Source: Pseudomonas fluorescens (GTDB taxonomy: Bacteria; Pseudomonadota; Gammaproteobacteria; Pseudomonadales; Pseudomonadaceae). Taken from it: 64,000 bases of DNA. The notes under the pieces were generated by a model that did no database searches, was not told the origin of the DNA, and saw only the letters and a program-made list of their open reading frames with translations. Of this stretch, positions 1-8,488 are shown in pieces. Position 1 is the stretch's first letter. Each line of letters starts with the position of its first letter. The DNA is taken from NCBI RefSeq assembly GCF_000730425.1, contig NZ_CP008896.1, forward strand, positions 744,001 to 808,000, in the 5' to 3' direction. Made by a program: the position numbers and the translations under genes.

Positions 1-1313
1 GGCCGAGCTGAAACAGCTTCTTCCCGCTGCGCCACAGGTCGAACCACGGCAATCGCCGAAACGTGCGCCATTGCCGCCACAGTTTCCACGCACGGTGATT
101 CGTCACGAACCCGAAAACACCCAGTGCGCCTGTGGCTGTCAACTTCAACGCATCGGCGAAGACGTCAGCGAGAAGCTGGATTACACGCCGGGCGTGTTTA
201 CCGTCGAGCAACATGTGCGGGGCAAATGGGCCTGTCGCCAGTGCGAAACCCTGATCCAGGCGCCGGTGCCGGCGCAGGTTATCGACAAAGGTATACCGAC
301 CGCAGGCCTACTGGCCCACGTGATGGTGGCCAAGTTTGCCGATCACTTGCCGCTGTACCGGCAGGAGAAAATCTTTGGTCGCGCCGGACTGGCAATTGCG
401 CGCTCGACCTTGGCGCAATGGGTCGGAGAAACTGGCGTGAGACTTCAACCGCTAGTTGATGCTCTGCGTGAGGCGGTGTTGAACCAGCGTGTGATTCACG
501 CCGATGAAACACCGGTGCAAATGCTTGCGCCAGGCGAGAAGAAAACCCACCGGGCCTACGTCTGGGCCTACAGCACGACGCCGTTTTCGGCGCTCAACGC
601 GGTGGTTTACGACTTCAGCCCAAGCCGTGCCGGACAACATGCACGCAACTTCCTGGGCGACTGGAACGGTAAGCTGGTTTGCGATGACTTCGCTGGCTAC
701 AAGGCCGGATTTGAGCAAGGCATCACTGAAATCGGCTGCATGGCTCACGCCCGTCGCAAGTTTTTCGATCTGCACGTGGCGAACAAAAGTCAGCTGGCCG
801 AACAAGCGCTGCACTCGATCAGCGGCTTGTACGAAGTCGAACGCCAAGCGCGGGAAATGAGTGATGAAGATCGGTGGCGAATACGTCAGGAACTGGCGGT
901 ACCGATCCTCAAAAAACTGCATGACTGGATGTTGGCCCAGCGCGACCTGGTGCCCAACGGATCAGCCACGGCCAAAGCCCTCGACTACAGCCTGAAACGC
1001 TGGGTAGCGCTGACGCGCTACCTGGACGATGGAGCTGTGCCGATCGACAACAATCAAGTCGAGAACCAGATACGGCCCTGGGCACTCGGGCGCTCGAACT
1101 GGCTGTTTGCCGGGTCGCTACGCAGTGGTAAACGGGCTGCGGCAATCATGAGCCTGATCCAGTCGGCGCGTATGAATGGGCATGATCCGTATGCCTATCT
1201 CAAAGATGTGCTGACTCGGTTGCCAACACAGAGGGCCAGTGAGATCGGGCAGCTGCTGCCACATCAGTGGGTGCCTGCCTAACTTACGCAAGGTGAGTTG
1301 GGCGGACGCTTAC
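1..1313 (+). mobile_element. IS66-family insertion sequence, right part
   Basis: The element enters from the left edge of the window and ends in a terminal inverted repeat. Read on the minus strand from position 1313 inward, the end begins GTAAGCGTCCGCCC, and GTAAGCG is the hallmark start of IS66-family ends. The sequence beyond 1313 is coding sequence of an interrupted operon, so the boundary is well placed. The left end, and the tnpA/tnpB accessory genes if present, lie outside the window. Confidence 0.88.
2..1282 (+). CDS. tnpC: IS66-family transposase (TnpC), 5' end cut by window edge
   Basis: DDE transposase of the IS66 family. The reading frame is open from the second base of the window, so the start codon lies outside; about 426 residues are visible of the roughly 510 usual for this family. 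Visible parts are a cysteine-rich zinc-finger segment (CACGC then CRQC), the leucine-rich IS66 core, an Asp in HADETP, a second Asp in VCDDFAGYKA and the Glu in IDNNQVENQIRP, which together make the DDE triad. The C-terminus ends normally in a short tail ending LLPHQW. No internal stop or frameshift is seen, so this copy may be active. Confidence 0.93.
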   Translation, partial: AELKQLLPAAPQVEPRQSPKRAPLPPQFPRTVIRHEPENTQCACGCQLQRIGEDVSEKLDYTPGVFTVEQHVRGKWACRQCETLIQAPVPAQVIDKGIPTAGLLAHVMVAKFADHLPLYRQEKIFGRAGLAIARSTLAQWVGETGVRLQPLVDALREAVLNQRVIHADETPVQMLAPGEKKTHRAYVWAYSTTPFSALNAVVYDFSPSRAGQHARNFLGDWNGKLVCDDFAGYKAGFEQGITEIGCMAHARRKFFDLHVANKSQLAEQALHSISGLYEVERQAREMSDEDRWRIRQELAVPILKKLHDWMLAQRDLVPNGSATAKALDYSLKRWVALTRYLDDGAVPIDNNQVENQIRPWALGRSNWLFAGSLRSGKRAAAIMSLIQSARMNGHDPYAYLKDVLTRLPTQRASEIGQLLPHQWVPA

Positions 1314-1314
1314 G

Positions 1315-1362
1315 GTTGAGGTCGCGGACCGGACTCGCATCGGTGGGGTGGCCTATGAGTAA
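1315..1362 (+). pseudogene. C-terminal remnant of a gene cut by the IS66 element
   Basis: Fifteen codons ending VEVADRTRIGGVAYE and a TAA remain directly after the IS66 inverted repeat. The stop overlaps the start of the next gene (ATG at 1355), the typical layout of translationally coupled genes. In pseudomonads the gene before a DUF3325 gene is often a PepSY-domain membrane protein of an iron-uptake cluster, so this is probably its tail. That identity is inferred from gene order only. Confidence 0.55.
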
Positions 1363-1672
1363 TGCAGGTCTGTGGTTGCTGGGTGCCGCCGCCAGCATGG
1401 GCTTGGCGACCAGTTGGTTGGCGTTGTCCCTGCCGGCGCACTGGCGCCAGGTGTTCAGCGCCGACGAGGTTGCGCCGGACTATCTACGCAGCCTGGGCTG
1501 GCTGGCGCTGATGGTATCGGCTGTGTGCTGCTTCAAGGCTGACCATCCGTCGATGGCGGTGCTGGTCTGGCTCACCCTGTTGCCGGTCGCCGCCGTAGCA
1601 ACGGCCATAACGCTGAGCTACCGGCTGGGGCTGCTGCGCCTGTTTTGCCCGTTATTTCTGCGCACTCGATAA
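1355..1672 (+). CDS. DUF3325 family small membrane protein
   Basis: A 105-residue hydrophobic protein with about three transmembrane segments (near residues 1-20, 45-60 and 65-90). It matches my memory of DUF3325 proteins, which in Pseudomonas sit at the end of operons with DUF3649 and PepSY-domain proteins near TonB siderophore receptors. The ATG at 1355 overlaps the stop of the upstream remnant and is preferred over a start at 1298 that would lie inside the IS66 end. Because the IS66 element removed the upstream operon, the gene has probably lost its promoter. Its biochemical role is unknown. Confidence 0.7.
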   Translation: MSNAGLWLLGAAASMGLATSWLALSLPAHWRQVFSADEVAPDYLRSLGWLALMVSAVCCFKADHPSMAVLVWLTLLPVAAVATAITLSYRLGLLRLFCPLFLRTR

Positions 1673-1680
1673 GAGTGCGC
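1660..1680 (+). terminator. Hairpin at end of DUF3325 gene
   Basis: Arms GCGCACTC and GAGTGCGC pair around a 5-nt loop and overlap the stop codon. No T-run follows, so termination would be weak or Rho-assisted. Confidence 0.4.
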
Positions 1681-2569
1681 GGCTTCTGTATCTGCAACAT
1701 TGTGGTTGATCCGATCGTACTGCTCACCTCAAACCGGGCGAGCTTGTTCACACTGGATACGCCGACCATCCCATGTCACCTCGTTGTGGGATGCTTGCAG
1801 GATCGAGCGACGCGAACTCTTACCAACGTATTTGCGCTCTAGCGTCGGCAACAGTTGGCTGACCTCGGTTCGTTTCCGGCTAACACCCGCCCCCAACGTT
1901 TAAAGGCGCTAGACGCGATGCAGGTCGAGCCGAACGACATTCTGGCAGGAACTGTGTTGAAGTCGCAATCCGGGTTGTACCGTCCGCTTCTGGCCGTTTG
2001 CGGAAGCTAGAGGTATTTAGCCCGACAGTAGGATCACTGTTACGGTGAAAAGTGTTCGTAGGCGTCAGAGCGTCCCTTGGGCAGATCTGCCTGCTGGAGC
2101 ACCCGCCGCAATCGGGAAAGAATGTTCCGTTCAATACCCTGTTCCCTGCGGCAAAATGGCCGACATCACACCTTACCATTCAGAACGGCGGTACCGAACA
2201 CTTCCCATATCAAGAGCAGATGGTCGGCGTGTCGCTATCTCAGGCGCCCTCGAAGGGTTAGACATCGCATGTGCACAGGCCCTCCGGAACAGCATGGAAC
2301 GCCTGCCGAAGGTCCCTTGGGGAGTAGCCTTGCCGGATCAGTGGAGGCGTGACTCTTCAAGGCTTGCGTCACGCTAAGCACGTGTCATCGATGTTTGTTG
2401 CGATGGGCGAGGTCTATCACTCGAATTCATGCAGTGGCTATTCGCGACTGAATTCATGCTCGCTGTTGATTGCGAGCAAGAAAGCCCGCGCGCCGGGCAG
2501 CAGAGCAACTGGCGACGTTGCGATCAAATGCTTTTTGGGATCGGTTGCCGATTCGATTCCATGTCGAAC
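1681..2569. other. Stretch without recognisable gene
   Basis: About 0.9 kb with only short, poorly coding frames. I recognise no protein family, RNA or insertion-sequence end in it. It is probably decayed sequence between the broken iron-uptake operon and the Xre regulator. Confidence 0.5.
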
Positions 2570-2860
2570 CTACTCAAGTCTCAGGCAACCCTTCAAGCTC
2601 GTGATTTCTCGATGGATTTTTTTCAGTAAGTCTTCGGGTTTTAGTTCGGGTGTTTGCCTTTGATAAGCCAGGAACAGAAGCGTTAGGGGATGAATGCCAA
2701 TGATCTCAGCAATCTGCTCAACCTTTTCAATCGATGGTTTCCATTTGCCGCGCTCGATCGCACTGATATAGCTCTGACTAGGCCCAAGCCCTTCCTGAGG
2801 CATATCCTTCGAAATACGTAGATTCCTGATCACCAAACCAAGCGCTTCATTCAGTTCCAT
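2570..2860 (-). CDS. Xre-family helix-turn-helix regulator
   Basis: A 96-residue single-domain DNA-binding protein. Residues about 6-60 form the Cro/C1-type HTH: an N-terminal helix (ALGLVIRNLRISKDMPQEGLG), the recognition-helix segment SQSYISAIERGKWKPSIEKV and the closing helix IAEIIGIHPLTLLFLAY. No sensor or protease domain is present. It is transcribed away from a hypothetical gene with an 80-bp shared intergenic region, a common arrangement for a repressor and its target or a prophage-type switch. The target is unknown. Confidence 0.85.
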   Translation of the reverse strand: MELNEALGLVIRNLRISKDMPQEGLGPSQSYISAIERGKWKPSIEKVEQIAEIIGIHPLTLLFLAYQRQTPELKPEDLLKKIHREITSLKGCLRLE

Positions 2861-2906
2861 TTGCTGTCTCGCAAAAGGAACGATGAAGCCTTTTTAGTGC
2901 TTCTGG

Positions 2907-2925
2907 AGCTATGCTATATACAGCT
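2907..2925. promoter_or_regulatory. Possible promoter/operator between the Xre gene and hypothetical gene
   Basis: An imperfect inverted repeat with AGCT at both ends surrounds the AT-rich core ATGCTATATAC, which contains plausible -10 hexamers. It lies 18-36 bp before the forward gene, where an Xre repressor could control both directions. Inference from position and symmetry only. Confidence 0.35.
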
Positions 2926-2942
2926 TAAAAGAGGGTGTGCTG

Positions 2943-3380
2943 ATGTTTATTACGTACAAGCGCGCTGAAATCATGTATCCAGCGCTGTTTGGAGACGACT
3001 CCCAGATGTGGCGATTCGTCGAGCTCGATGATCATCGCCCTTGGTTTTACGTGATGATTAACCGCCGCCAGAAGGCAGCCGCATGGAGGACGATGCTCTT
3101 GATTCCAACGGAGGATGAGTTCGAGCAGATGCTAGTGAAACGCGCTGAAGGAACACTGATTGAGGCAGTTCAGGTGGTGTTGCCATCGCGGCTGAATGGA
3201 TCCGGTAATTGGACGATGGAGATGCTCATAGAGCTCGTTAGGGTCTATGATCAGGACGAGCGAGTCATGGGTTACGACTTTAAGACGGCCTCGGGCCATA
3301 CCTACTCTCAAAGAGACTGCCGCCACACCTTGGCTGCAGCAAAGCAACAAATTTACTGCTCTTCGATGCGTCTTGTTTGA
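2943..3380 (+). CDS. Hypothetical protein, 145 residues
   Basis: I do not recognise the family. The product is a mixed alpha/beta soluble protein without signal peptide or transmembrane segment. Notable segments are a basic, Trp-rich part (RRQKAAAWRTMLLIP) and an acidic C-terminal half with a Cys-rich tail. The ATG at 2943 is chosen because GAGGG lies 7 nt upstream; a GTG two codons earlier is also possible. It is divergent from the Xre regulator and likely shares its control region. Coding is supported by length and a good ribosome site only. Confidence 0.55.
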   Translation: MFITYKRAEIMYPALFGDDSQMWRFVELDDHRPWFYVMINRRQKAAAWRTMLLIPTEDEFEQMLVKRAEGTLIEAVQVVLPSRLNGSGNWTMEMLIELVRVYDQDERVMGYDFKTASGHTYSQRDCRHTLAAAKQQIYCSSMRLV

Positions 3381-3781
3381 AGGAGGGGTCGCTGACTGGA
3401 GCAAGCCTTGAAGGAGTGCTAAAGACGCCCACGTCAGCGCCATGGCATCAGTGGCGCGCATCGCGCACATGCAATTTGCTAGTTCGTCCAGAACGGATAG
3501 CTTGGATCGTCTGTCGCCGATCAGCACTGCCCCAAGTGCGGTCTTATCTGCGCCGCAAATGCTGCACAAAATGGCGTCCGCCATTAACTCGATCTGCCGA
3601 CCGTACAACAGGCCATGCCGAAAGGTACGCATGGCGAGATAGGGCGGGATCCGGGCTCATTGTGGTCCGCCTGTGCCAGGCGTTGGCGACGCCTGACCGT
3701 ACAGGCGGTTACCGGAGTGATGCTGGCGGGTCGCAGGCTCGCTGCAGCAAGCTGATTCACTGGACCCAAAGGAGCCTCTCA

Positions 3782-4074
3782 ATGAAAATCACAGCGGCGG
3801 AACAGTTCGAATGCGTCAGTGACGTCCTTTGTGATGTTTGCGGCGATAGTACGCGTGTTGAAGGATATGGGTTGCAATTTGGGACCCTTCAGGGCAGTTG
3901 GGGATTCGGCTCGGTTCATGATGGTGAGCGTTATGAGGTCCATCTCTGCGAACCCTTTTTTTCAGAACAATGGCCGACCTGAAGAGCGCGCGGATGGTGA
4001 ATACCATGTTCATCGACGTCGACGAAGACTTAGGCAATTTCGGACGGGTCGCTCGCGATGATTTTTTTCAATGA
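3782..4074 (+). pseudogene. Small conserved hypothetical gene with a frameshift
   Basis: Frame 1 gives MKITAAEQFECVSDVLCDVC and continues with a CxxC pair, ending early after residue 66 at a TGA. The reading frame resumes one base over as TMADLKSARMVNTMFIDVDE and ends GRVARDDFFQ. The break is at a run of seven T (3956-3962), a typical slippage site. The joined product would be about 97 residues. An AAAGGAG ribosome site precedes the ATG. I recall proteins of this type as common Pseudomonas hypotheticals with a possible zinc knuckle, but their function is unknown. A related 3' fragment occurs near 58.26 kb. Confidence 0.6.
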
Positions 4075-4222
4075 CGGAGGCAGCTTGGCTTGATAGGTAA
4101 CTCCAGCTGGACCAACATTTGCCGAGTCTCGGGTATGCAGGTGATGGCGGGGTGAAAAGCTTGGATTTAGCTGTTTATCGGCCCATTCCCGCTGTTCGCT
4201 ATTCCTATTAACGCGGGTGCAT

Positions 4223-5467
4223 ATGGACCCCGTCTGCAATCCGTACTCCCCTGGCGCTGGTACGCCTCCACCTGAGCTGGCAGGTCGCGATCAACTGCGC
4301 GAGCGGGTCCGTCAGTCGATCGGGGGAATTCGCGTGGGCCGACCTGCCAAAAGCGTAATCCTGGTTGGGGTGCGGGGTGTCGGCAAAACAGTACTGTTGA
4401 ACCAGATGCTGCGAGATGCCGAAGCCTCGGGCAATCTCGCCGTCTACGTTGAGTCATCCGAGTATCGCTCTCTGCCAGCGATACTCGCGCCACAGCTCCG
4501 TCTCGCCTTGCTGCGGCTGAGCTGTATCGTACCTGCCAAGAACGCAGCGATAACTGGACTGCGAGCCTTAGCCGGTTTTGCCAAGGCTTTGGAGCCGAAG
4601 TTCAGCGATCTCAAGGTCGGTATTGACTACGAAGCCGAGGCAGCTCTGGCGGGCAAAGGTGATCTCGAGGAGGAATTTACAACCCTGCTGACTAAACTCG
4701 GTGAAGCCGCCAAAGCAGCTCACACCGTCCTTGTTATTTTCGTGGATGAGCTGCAAAACGTAGCAGAAGAACAGCTCGCCGCGCTTATCGCAGCGCTGCA
4801 TCGCGTCTCGCGATTGATCTTGCCGGTTGCCCTCGTCGGTGCAGGCCTCCCACAACTCCGACACCCTGCTGGACATGTGAAAAACCACGCGAAGCGCCTC
4901 TTCGACTACCTAGAGGTCGGTTCGCTGGAGCCACACCAGACGCGTCTGGCCTTTGTAAAACCAGCGGAGGCCGAGGGCGTGACTGTAGACTCAGAAGCGG
5001 CCGACATGGTTGCTCACCTCACACGCGGCTACCCTTATTTCATTCAAGAGTGGGGCAGTCATGTCTGGGACGCAGGGCAGAATAACCACATCACGCTTGC
5101 AGACGTCCAGAAGGCGTCCGGGCACGTTATTGCTGCTCTGGACGAAGGTTTTTTTAGGGTAAGACTCGACCGAATGACCGTGGCAGAACACATTTATTTG
5201 CGCGCCATGGCTTCGCTTGGGGAGGGGCCTCATCGTTCGGGCGACATTGCGGCATCCCTGGGCCGTACAAGCCGATCTCTCACCTCAATTCGCAACTCCC
5301 TGATTAGCAAAGGGATGATCTGGTCGCCGCCCCACAACGGCGCCGCTTTTACCGCGCCGCTGTTCGATCTGTACATGTGCCGGATCATGCCCGGTGACAG
5401 CTGGCGGTCTAGCCTTCCAAGGGCTGACGGCATTTTTTGTCCACCTGAAGAGGGCTCAGATGCTTAG
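4223..5467 (+). CDS. AAA-type ATP-binding protein (orphan NTPase)
   Basis: A 414-residue P-loop ATPase. A Walker A motif GVRGVGKT lies near residues 49-56 and a Walker B motif VLVIFVDELQN near 169-179, followed by a sensor-like segment (LPVALVGAGLPQL). After an alpha-helical lid comes a C-terminal winged-helix-like part (GDIAASLGRTSRSLTSIRNSLISKGMI). This resembles the AAA_16/ORC-like orphan ATPases scattered in accessory regions. ATG 4223 is preferred to GTG 4217; neither has a clear ribosome site. A small unknown gene follows 230 bp later. No nuclease or protease domain is fused, so the role is undetermined. Confidence 0.8.
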   Translation: MDPVCNPYSPGAGTPPPELAGRDQLRERVRQSIGGIRVGRPAKSVILVGVRGVGKTVLLNQMLRDAEASGNLAVYVESSEYRSLPAILAPQLRLALLRLSCIVPAKNAAITGLRALAGFAKALEPKFSDLKVGIDYEAEAALAGKGDLEEEFTTLLTKLGEAAKAAHTVLVIFVDELQNVAEEQLAALIAALHRVSRLILPVALVGAGLPQLRHPAGHVKNHAKRLFDYLEVGSLEPHQTRLAFVKPAEAEGVTVDSEAADMVAHLTRGYPYFIQEWGSHVWDAGQNNHITLADVQKASGHVIAALDEGFFRVRLDRMTVAEHIYLRAMASLGEGPHRSGDIAASLGRTSRSLTSIRNSLISKGMIWSPPHNGAAFTAPLFDLYMCRIMPGDSWRSSLPRADGIFCPPEEGSDA

Positions 5468-5699
5468 AAGCGAATGCACTCATCTTGCTACGGCTACGAT
5501 GGTTTGTTCACATCAAGGCTGCTGTCACATCGACTCGAATTTGCACGTACGCTGTGGAGTGCTGAGCGGCTAAGTCGAGGCTTCACTGTGTGCGTCAAAA
5601 ATGGGATCGACTTACCTGTGATCGGGGCGTAGGGTCGCTCATGGATATCTTTTCTACGGGCAGCATCGACATCAGGCTGGCAGGAGCAGAGAACAGAGC

Positions 5700-5933
5700 A
5701 TGAGCGAACTCAGTGATGATGAAATAGACCGACTAGAGGCAATGATTCCTAAGCTGGCCGCCGTCGCCACTAATGCTGCGTATCTGCGTGCGGTTGCCGC
5801 AGGGCATTCACTGATAATGGCGAAGGATGGCGTGCTCGTACAAATTCATCCTGACGGTTCGGAAAAAAAGCTTCGCGACTTGTGCAGCAAGCACAGGGTC
5901 GAGTCTGGTAAGACTTTCAGTGTGGGTATTTGA
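5700..5933 (+). CDS. Small hypothetical protein, 77 residues
   Basis: A soluble acidic-to-neutral protein with an N-terminal helical part (DEIDRLEAMIPKLAAVATNAAYLRAV) and a C-terminal beta-hairpin-like part (DGVLVQIHPDGSEKKLRDL). An AGGAG lies about 15 nt before the ATG. Similar short proteins with the DGV...PDG pattern are familiar to me from Pseudomonas accessory DNA, but I cannot name a function. It follows the ATPase gene in the same direction and may be its partner; that is speculation. Confidence 0.55.
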   Translation: MSELSDDEIDRLEAMIPKLAAVATNAAYLRAVAAGHSLIMAKDGVLVQIHPDGSEKKLRDLCSKHRVESGKTFSVGI

Positions 5934-6262
5934 AGCGCACCTGCCGACCAGGCGTATTCATAAGGCGAGCGCAGGCCACAGCGACTGGTAAGCACTTGAC
6001 TATCTTGCCCCTGCGACGGAGCCTTCGCTGTCTAGCGCAGGGCCGCCAGCTGTTTGCTTAACTACCCGAGTAGACGAAGCATGCTGAGATGCTGGCTGCT
6101 TGGGCGTCGCCATGCGGTCATGTATTGGTTACACCCGGAGTTGCGAGTGCCCAGCTGGGGTTGCGCATCAATTCCGCTACCGTGCAATGGACTCATAACC
6201 AGGAGCTCCACCTCTCAATAGGACACGCGTGCGCGGCATTTTCCGACGCGGTGCGTCGACCG
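5934..6262. other. Intergenic stretch without recognisable gene
   Basis: No recognisable protein or RNA was found between the small hypothetical gene and the stop of the converging recombinase gene. Confidence 0.45.
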
Positions 6263-7354
6263 CTAGTCAGGCTGGTTGGTTGGGCCTGATGGGGCGGGCA
6301 GGGGTTGAAGCAACATCGAGGCGCGGCTGCTCAGCAGCACTCCGGCTTGGAAGTAGCCCATAACGGTTTCGACACTGCGATGTTCAGTCATGGCCATCAC
6401 TTCACCCAATGGGGCCCCCTGGCGACCCGCTTCCGTTACAAAGCCCGAGCGTAAGCTGTGCGCGGCCCAGTCGCCGTCGAGGCCAGCCAATTTGGCGCGG
6501 CGCTGAACGATCCGTGCTACCTGATCAGACGATAGTCCGAACGGGCTGACTTTGCCGCCCTTGTAGAGGCGCCGAAAAAGCGGACCGGTATCGGCGGGCG
6601 CGGCGATGAGCCAAGCCGTCAACGCGTGTGCAGCGCGACCCAGCAGAGGTTTTTCGCGACGGGATCCCGTGGTGTCTGTTTTGGTGACGCCCAGCGTATA
6701 GAGCCAAGTGTCTTCATCCAGTTTGCGCACATCGTCGACCTGCAGGCCGGTCACCTCGGATCGACGACGCCCGCCGCCACTCCACGCCATCAGGAGGAGG
6801 GCGCTATCACGAGTACCGCGAATGCCATCCGTACAGGTCGCCAACATGGCCTCCAGAGCCTCCACCACAGCTGCCGTCTTTTTGCGGACAACTACCCCCT
6901 GGCGCGCCTGGGCTTTTCGCGCATCTCGCAGCAGCGTTTTCACTGCCAGTGCTTCAGTTGGGCTTTCCCAGTTGTTGAAGCGATGCCACCTGCCCAGTGC
7001 CGAAAGCCGATGACATACCGTGTTGTAGCTCAGAGGTCCCGGCTTTGCCTTCACACGTGCCGCGACTAACGCGGCATCGATGGTCGGCGGTAGCAGATAG
7101 GTCCATGCACCATTTGCCAGTGGGCGCGCCAGGTGATCCACCACGAACTGAATGACTACAGTCGACTGTACAGGCGCATCGCCCATCGCAACGCCGTAGC
7201 GCAGGTGCAGCCAAGCCGACCAGTAGGCGAGGGCGCTGCGATAGCTCCGTACCGTGTTTTCGGCGGTGCCGCTGGCAACAAAGCCTGCGGCCGCCTCCTG
7301 AGCCTTCAACGCCAATCTACTGGGGTCTAGGGTGGGCTCGTCGATCAACGGCAT
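6263..7354 (-). CDS. Tyrosine recombinase / site-specific integrase
   Basis: A 363-residue tyrosine recombinase. The N-terminal SAM-like core-binding domain (residues about 15-145) contains SGTAENTVRSYRSALAYW. The catalytic domain shows Arg in GGGRRRSEV (about 197), the Lys-bearing beta-hairpin (LGVTKTDTTGS), His-x-x-Arg in AHSLRSGF (299-302), His in MTEHRS (325) and the nucleophile Tyr in MGYFQAG (334), so all active residues are present. ATG 7354 is chosen; a TTG at 7381 is an alternative. It is divergent from a second recombinase, with palindromes in the gap. Confidence 0.88.
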   Translation of the reverse strand: MPLIDEPTLDPSRLALKAQEAAAGFVASGTAENTVRSYRSALAYWSAWLHLRYGVAMGDAPVQSTVVIQFVVDHLARPLANGAWTYLLPPTIDAALVAARVKAKPGPLSYNTVCHRLSALGRWHRFNNWESPTEALAVKTLLRDARKAQARQGVVVRKKTAAVVEALEAMLATCTDGIRGTRDSALLLMAWSGGGRRRSEVTGLQVDDVRKLDEDTWLYTLGVTKTDTTGSRREKPLLGRAAHALTAWLIAAPADTGPLFRRLYKGGKVSPFGLSSDQVARIVQRRAKLAGLDGDWAAHSLRSGFVTEAGRQGAPLGEVMAMTEHRSVETVMGYFQAGVLLSSRASMLLQPLPAPSGPTNQPD

Positions 7355-7366
7355 CTGATCAGTAAT

Positions 7367-7391
7367 ATATGATACGTCCAACGTATTATAT
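7367..7391. repeat. Inverted repeat upstream of recombinase
   Basis: Arms ATATGATACGT and ACGTATTATAT, with one mismatch and a 3-nt centre, lie just before the preferred ATG of the minus-strand recombinase. This size and symmetry fits a tyrosine recombinase core site or an operator. Confidence 0.55.
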
Positions 7392-7415
7392 TTCCACTAT
7401 CCAATAAATAAGGTC

Positions 7416-7434
7416 GGATAATCTTTAATTATCC
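7416..7434. repeat. Second palindrome between divergent recombinases
   Basis: Perfect 7-bp arms GGATAAT and ATTATCC flank CTTTA. A further ATCC half-site lies at about 7399. It could be an accessory binding site or operator for the flanking recombinases. Confidence 0.5.
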
Positions 7435-7498
7435 AAGGTGAGGCGATTTTTTCGTCGTTTGGCAGTCGCTCACCAGTACATCAAGGGGATGTGCGTCG

Positions 7499-8488
7499 AT
7501 GAGCCACGAGATCGAGCGGTACCTGCAGGCCGGTACCCGCCCCAACACCCGGCGCAGCTACCGGCAAGCGCTCGAGCACTTCGAGGTCGCCTGGGGCGGC
7601 TTTCTGCCGGCGACCAGCGATGCCATCGTGCGTTACTTGGTCGATCACGCCGCCACGTTGTCCAGCAACACCCTCAAGCTGCGCCTGGCGGCCTTGGCGC
7701 AGTGGCATGTCAGCCAGGGCTTCCCGGATCCGACCAAGACCCCGCTGGTTCGTCAGATCCTCAAGGGCATTCGTACCTTGCACCCGAAGCCGGAGAAGCA
7801 GGCCGAACCGCTGCAGCTGCGCGAACTGGAGCAGTGCGTGGCGTGGCTGGAGCGGGCGGGCGAGAAAGCACTGGACGAGGGCGACCTGCCGCAGCTGTTG
7901 CGCTGCTGGCGTAATCGCGCATTGCTGCTGATCGGCTTCTGGCGCGCCTTTCGCAGCGACGAACTGTGCCGCCTGCAGGTCGAGCACATCCAGGTACGGC
8001 CGGGGGAGGGCATGCAGCTGTTCCTGCCGTGGAGCAAGGGCGACCGTGACAACCAGGGACAGACCTACAGTGCGCCGGCGCTGGCCCGCCTCTGCCCGGT
8101 GCAGGCCTACAACGACTGGATCTGTGTCGCCGGCATCGCCCGCGGTCCGGTGTTCCGCGGCATTGACCGCTGGGGTCACCTGCGCGAGCAGGGCCTGCAC
8201 CCGCACAGCGTCATCCCGCTGCTGCGGGCGGTACTGAAAGCGGCCGGATTGCCCGCCGAGTTGTATAGCAGCCACTCCCTACGCCGTGGCTTTGCCACCT
8301 GGGCCACGCGCAGTGGCTGGGACCAGAAGGCGTTGATGGGCTATGTCGGTTGGCGCGATGCCAAGTCGGTACTGCTCTATGTGGACAGCACCGGCTTTTT
8401 CCCCGGGCAACTGCGGCCGATGGTGCCAGGCCTGGAGGCGGAGGCTTTGTCGAGTTTGCCTCGTCCAATTGCACTGCCGGGCAGTTGA
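7499..8488 (+). CDS. Tyrosine recombinase (site-specific integrase)
   Basis: A 329-residue tyrosine recombinase of the short XerC/D-like kind. The core-binding domain spans residues about 5-95 (PNTRRSYRQALEHF). Catalytic positions are Arg152 in FRSDEL, His259 and Arg262 in SHSLRRGF, and Tyr294 in SVLLYVD. The second catalytic His is replaced by Trp285 (GYVGWRD), a substitution tolerated in part of the family. The gene is much more GC-rich than its surroundings, suggesting separate origin. Divergent from the other recombinase; the two do not look like close paralogues. Confidence 0.9.
   Translation: MSHEIERYLQAGTRPNTRRSYRQALEHFEVAWGGFLPATSDAIVRYLVDHAATLSSNTLKLRLAALAQWHVSQGFPDPTKTPLVRQILKGIRTLHPKPEKQAEPLQLRELEQCVAWLERAGEKALDEGDLPQLLRCWRNRALLLIGFWRAFRSDELCRLQVEHIQVRPGEGMQLFLPWSKGDRDNQGQTYSAPALARLCPVQAYNDWICVAGIARGPVFRGIDRWGHLREQGLHPHSVIPLLRAVLKAAGLPAELYSSHSLRRGFATWATRSGWDQKALMGYVGWRDAKSVLLYVDSTGFFPGQLRPMVPGLEAEALSSLPRPIALPGS

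Noticed and set aside
3132..3632. Minus-strand frame of 166 codons (MRTFRHGLLYGRQIELMADA at the start)
   Set aside because: Its first 75 residues look somewhat protein-like, but it overlaps the better supported plus-strand hypothetical gene by 250 bp and I recognise no family. Left open.
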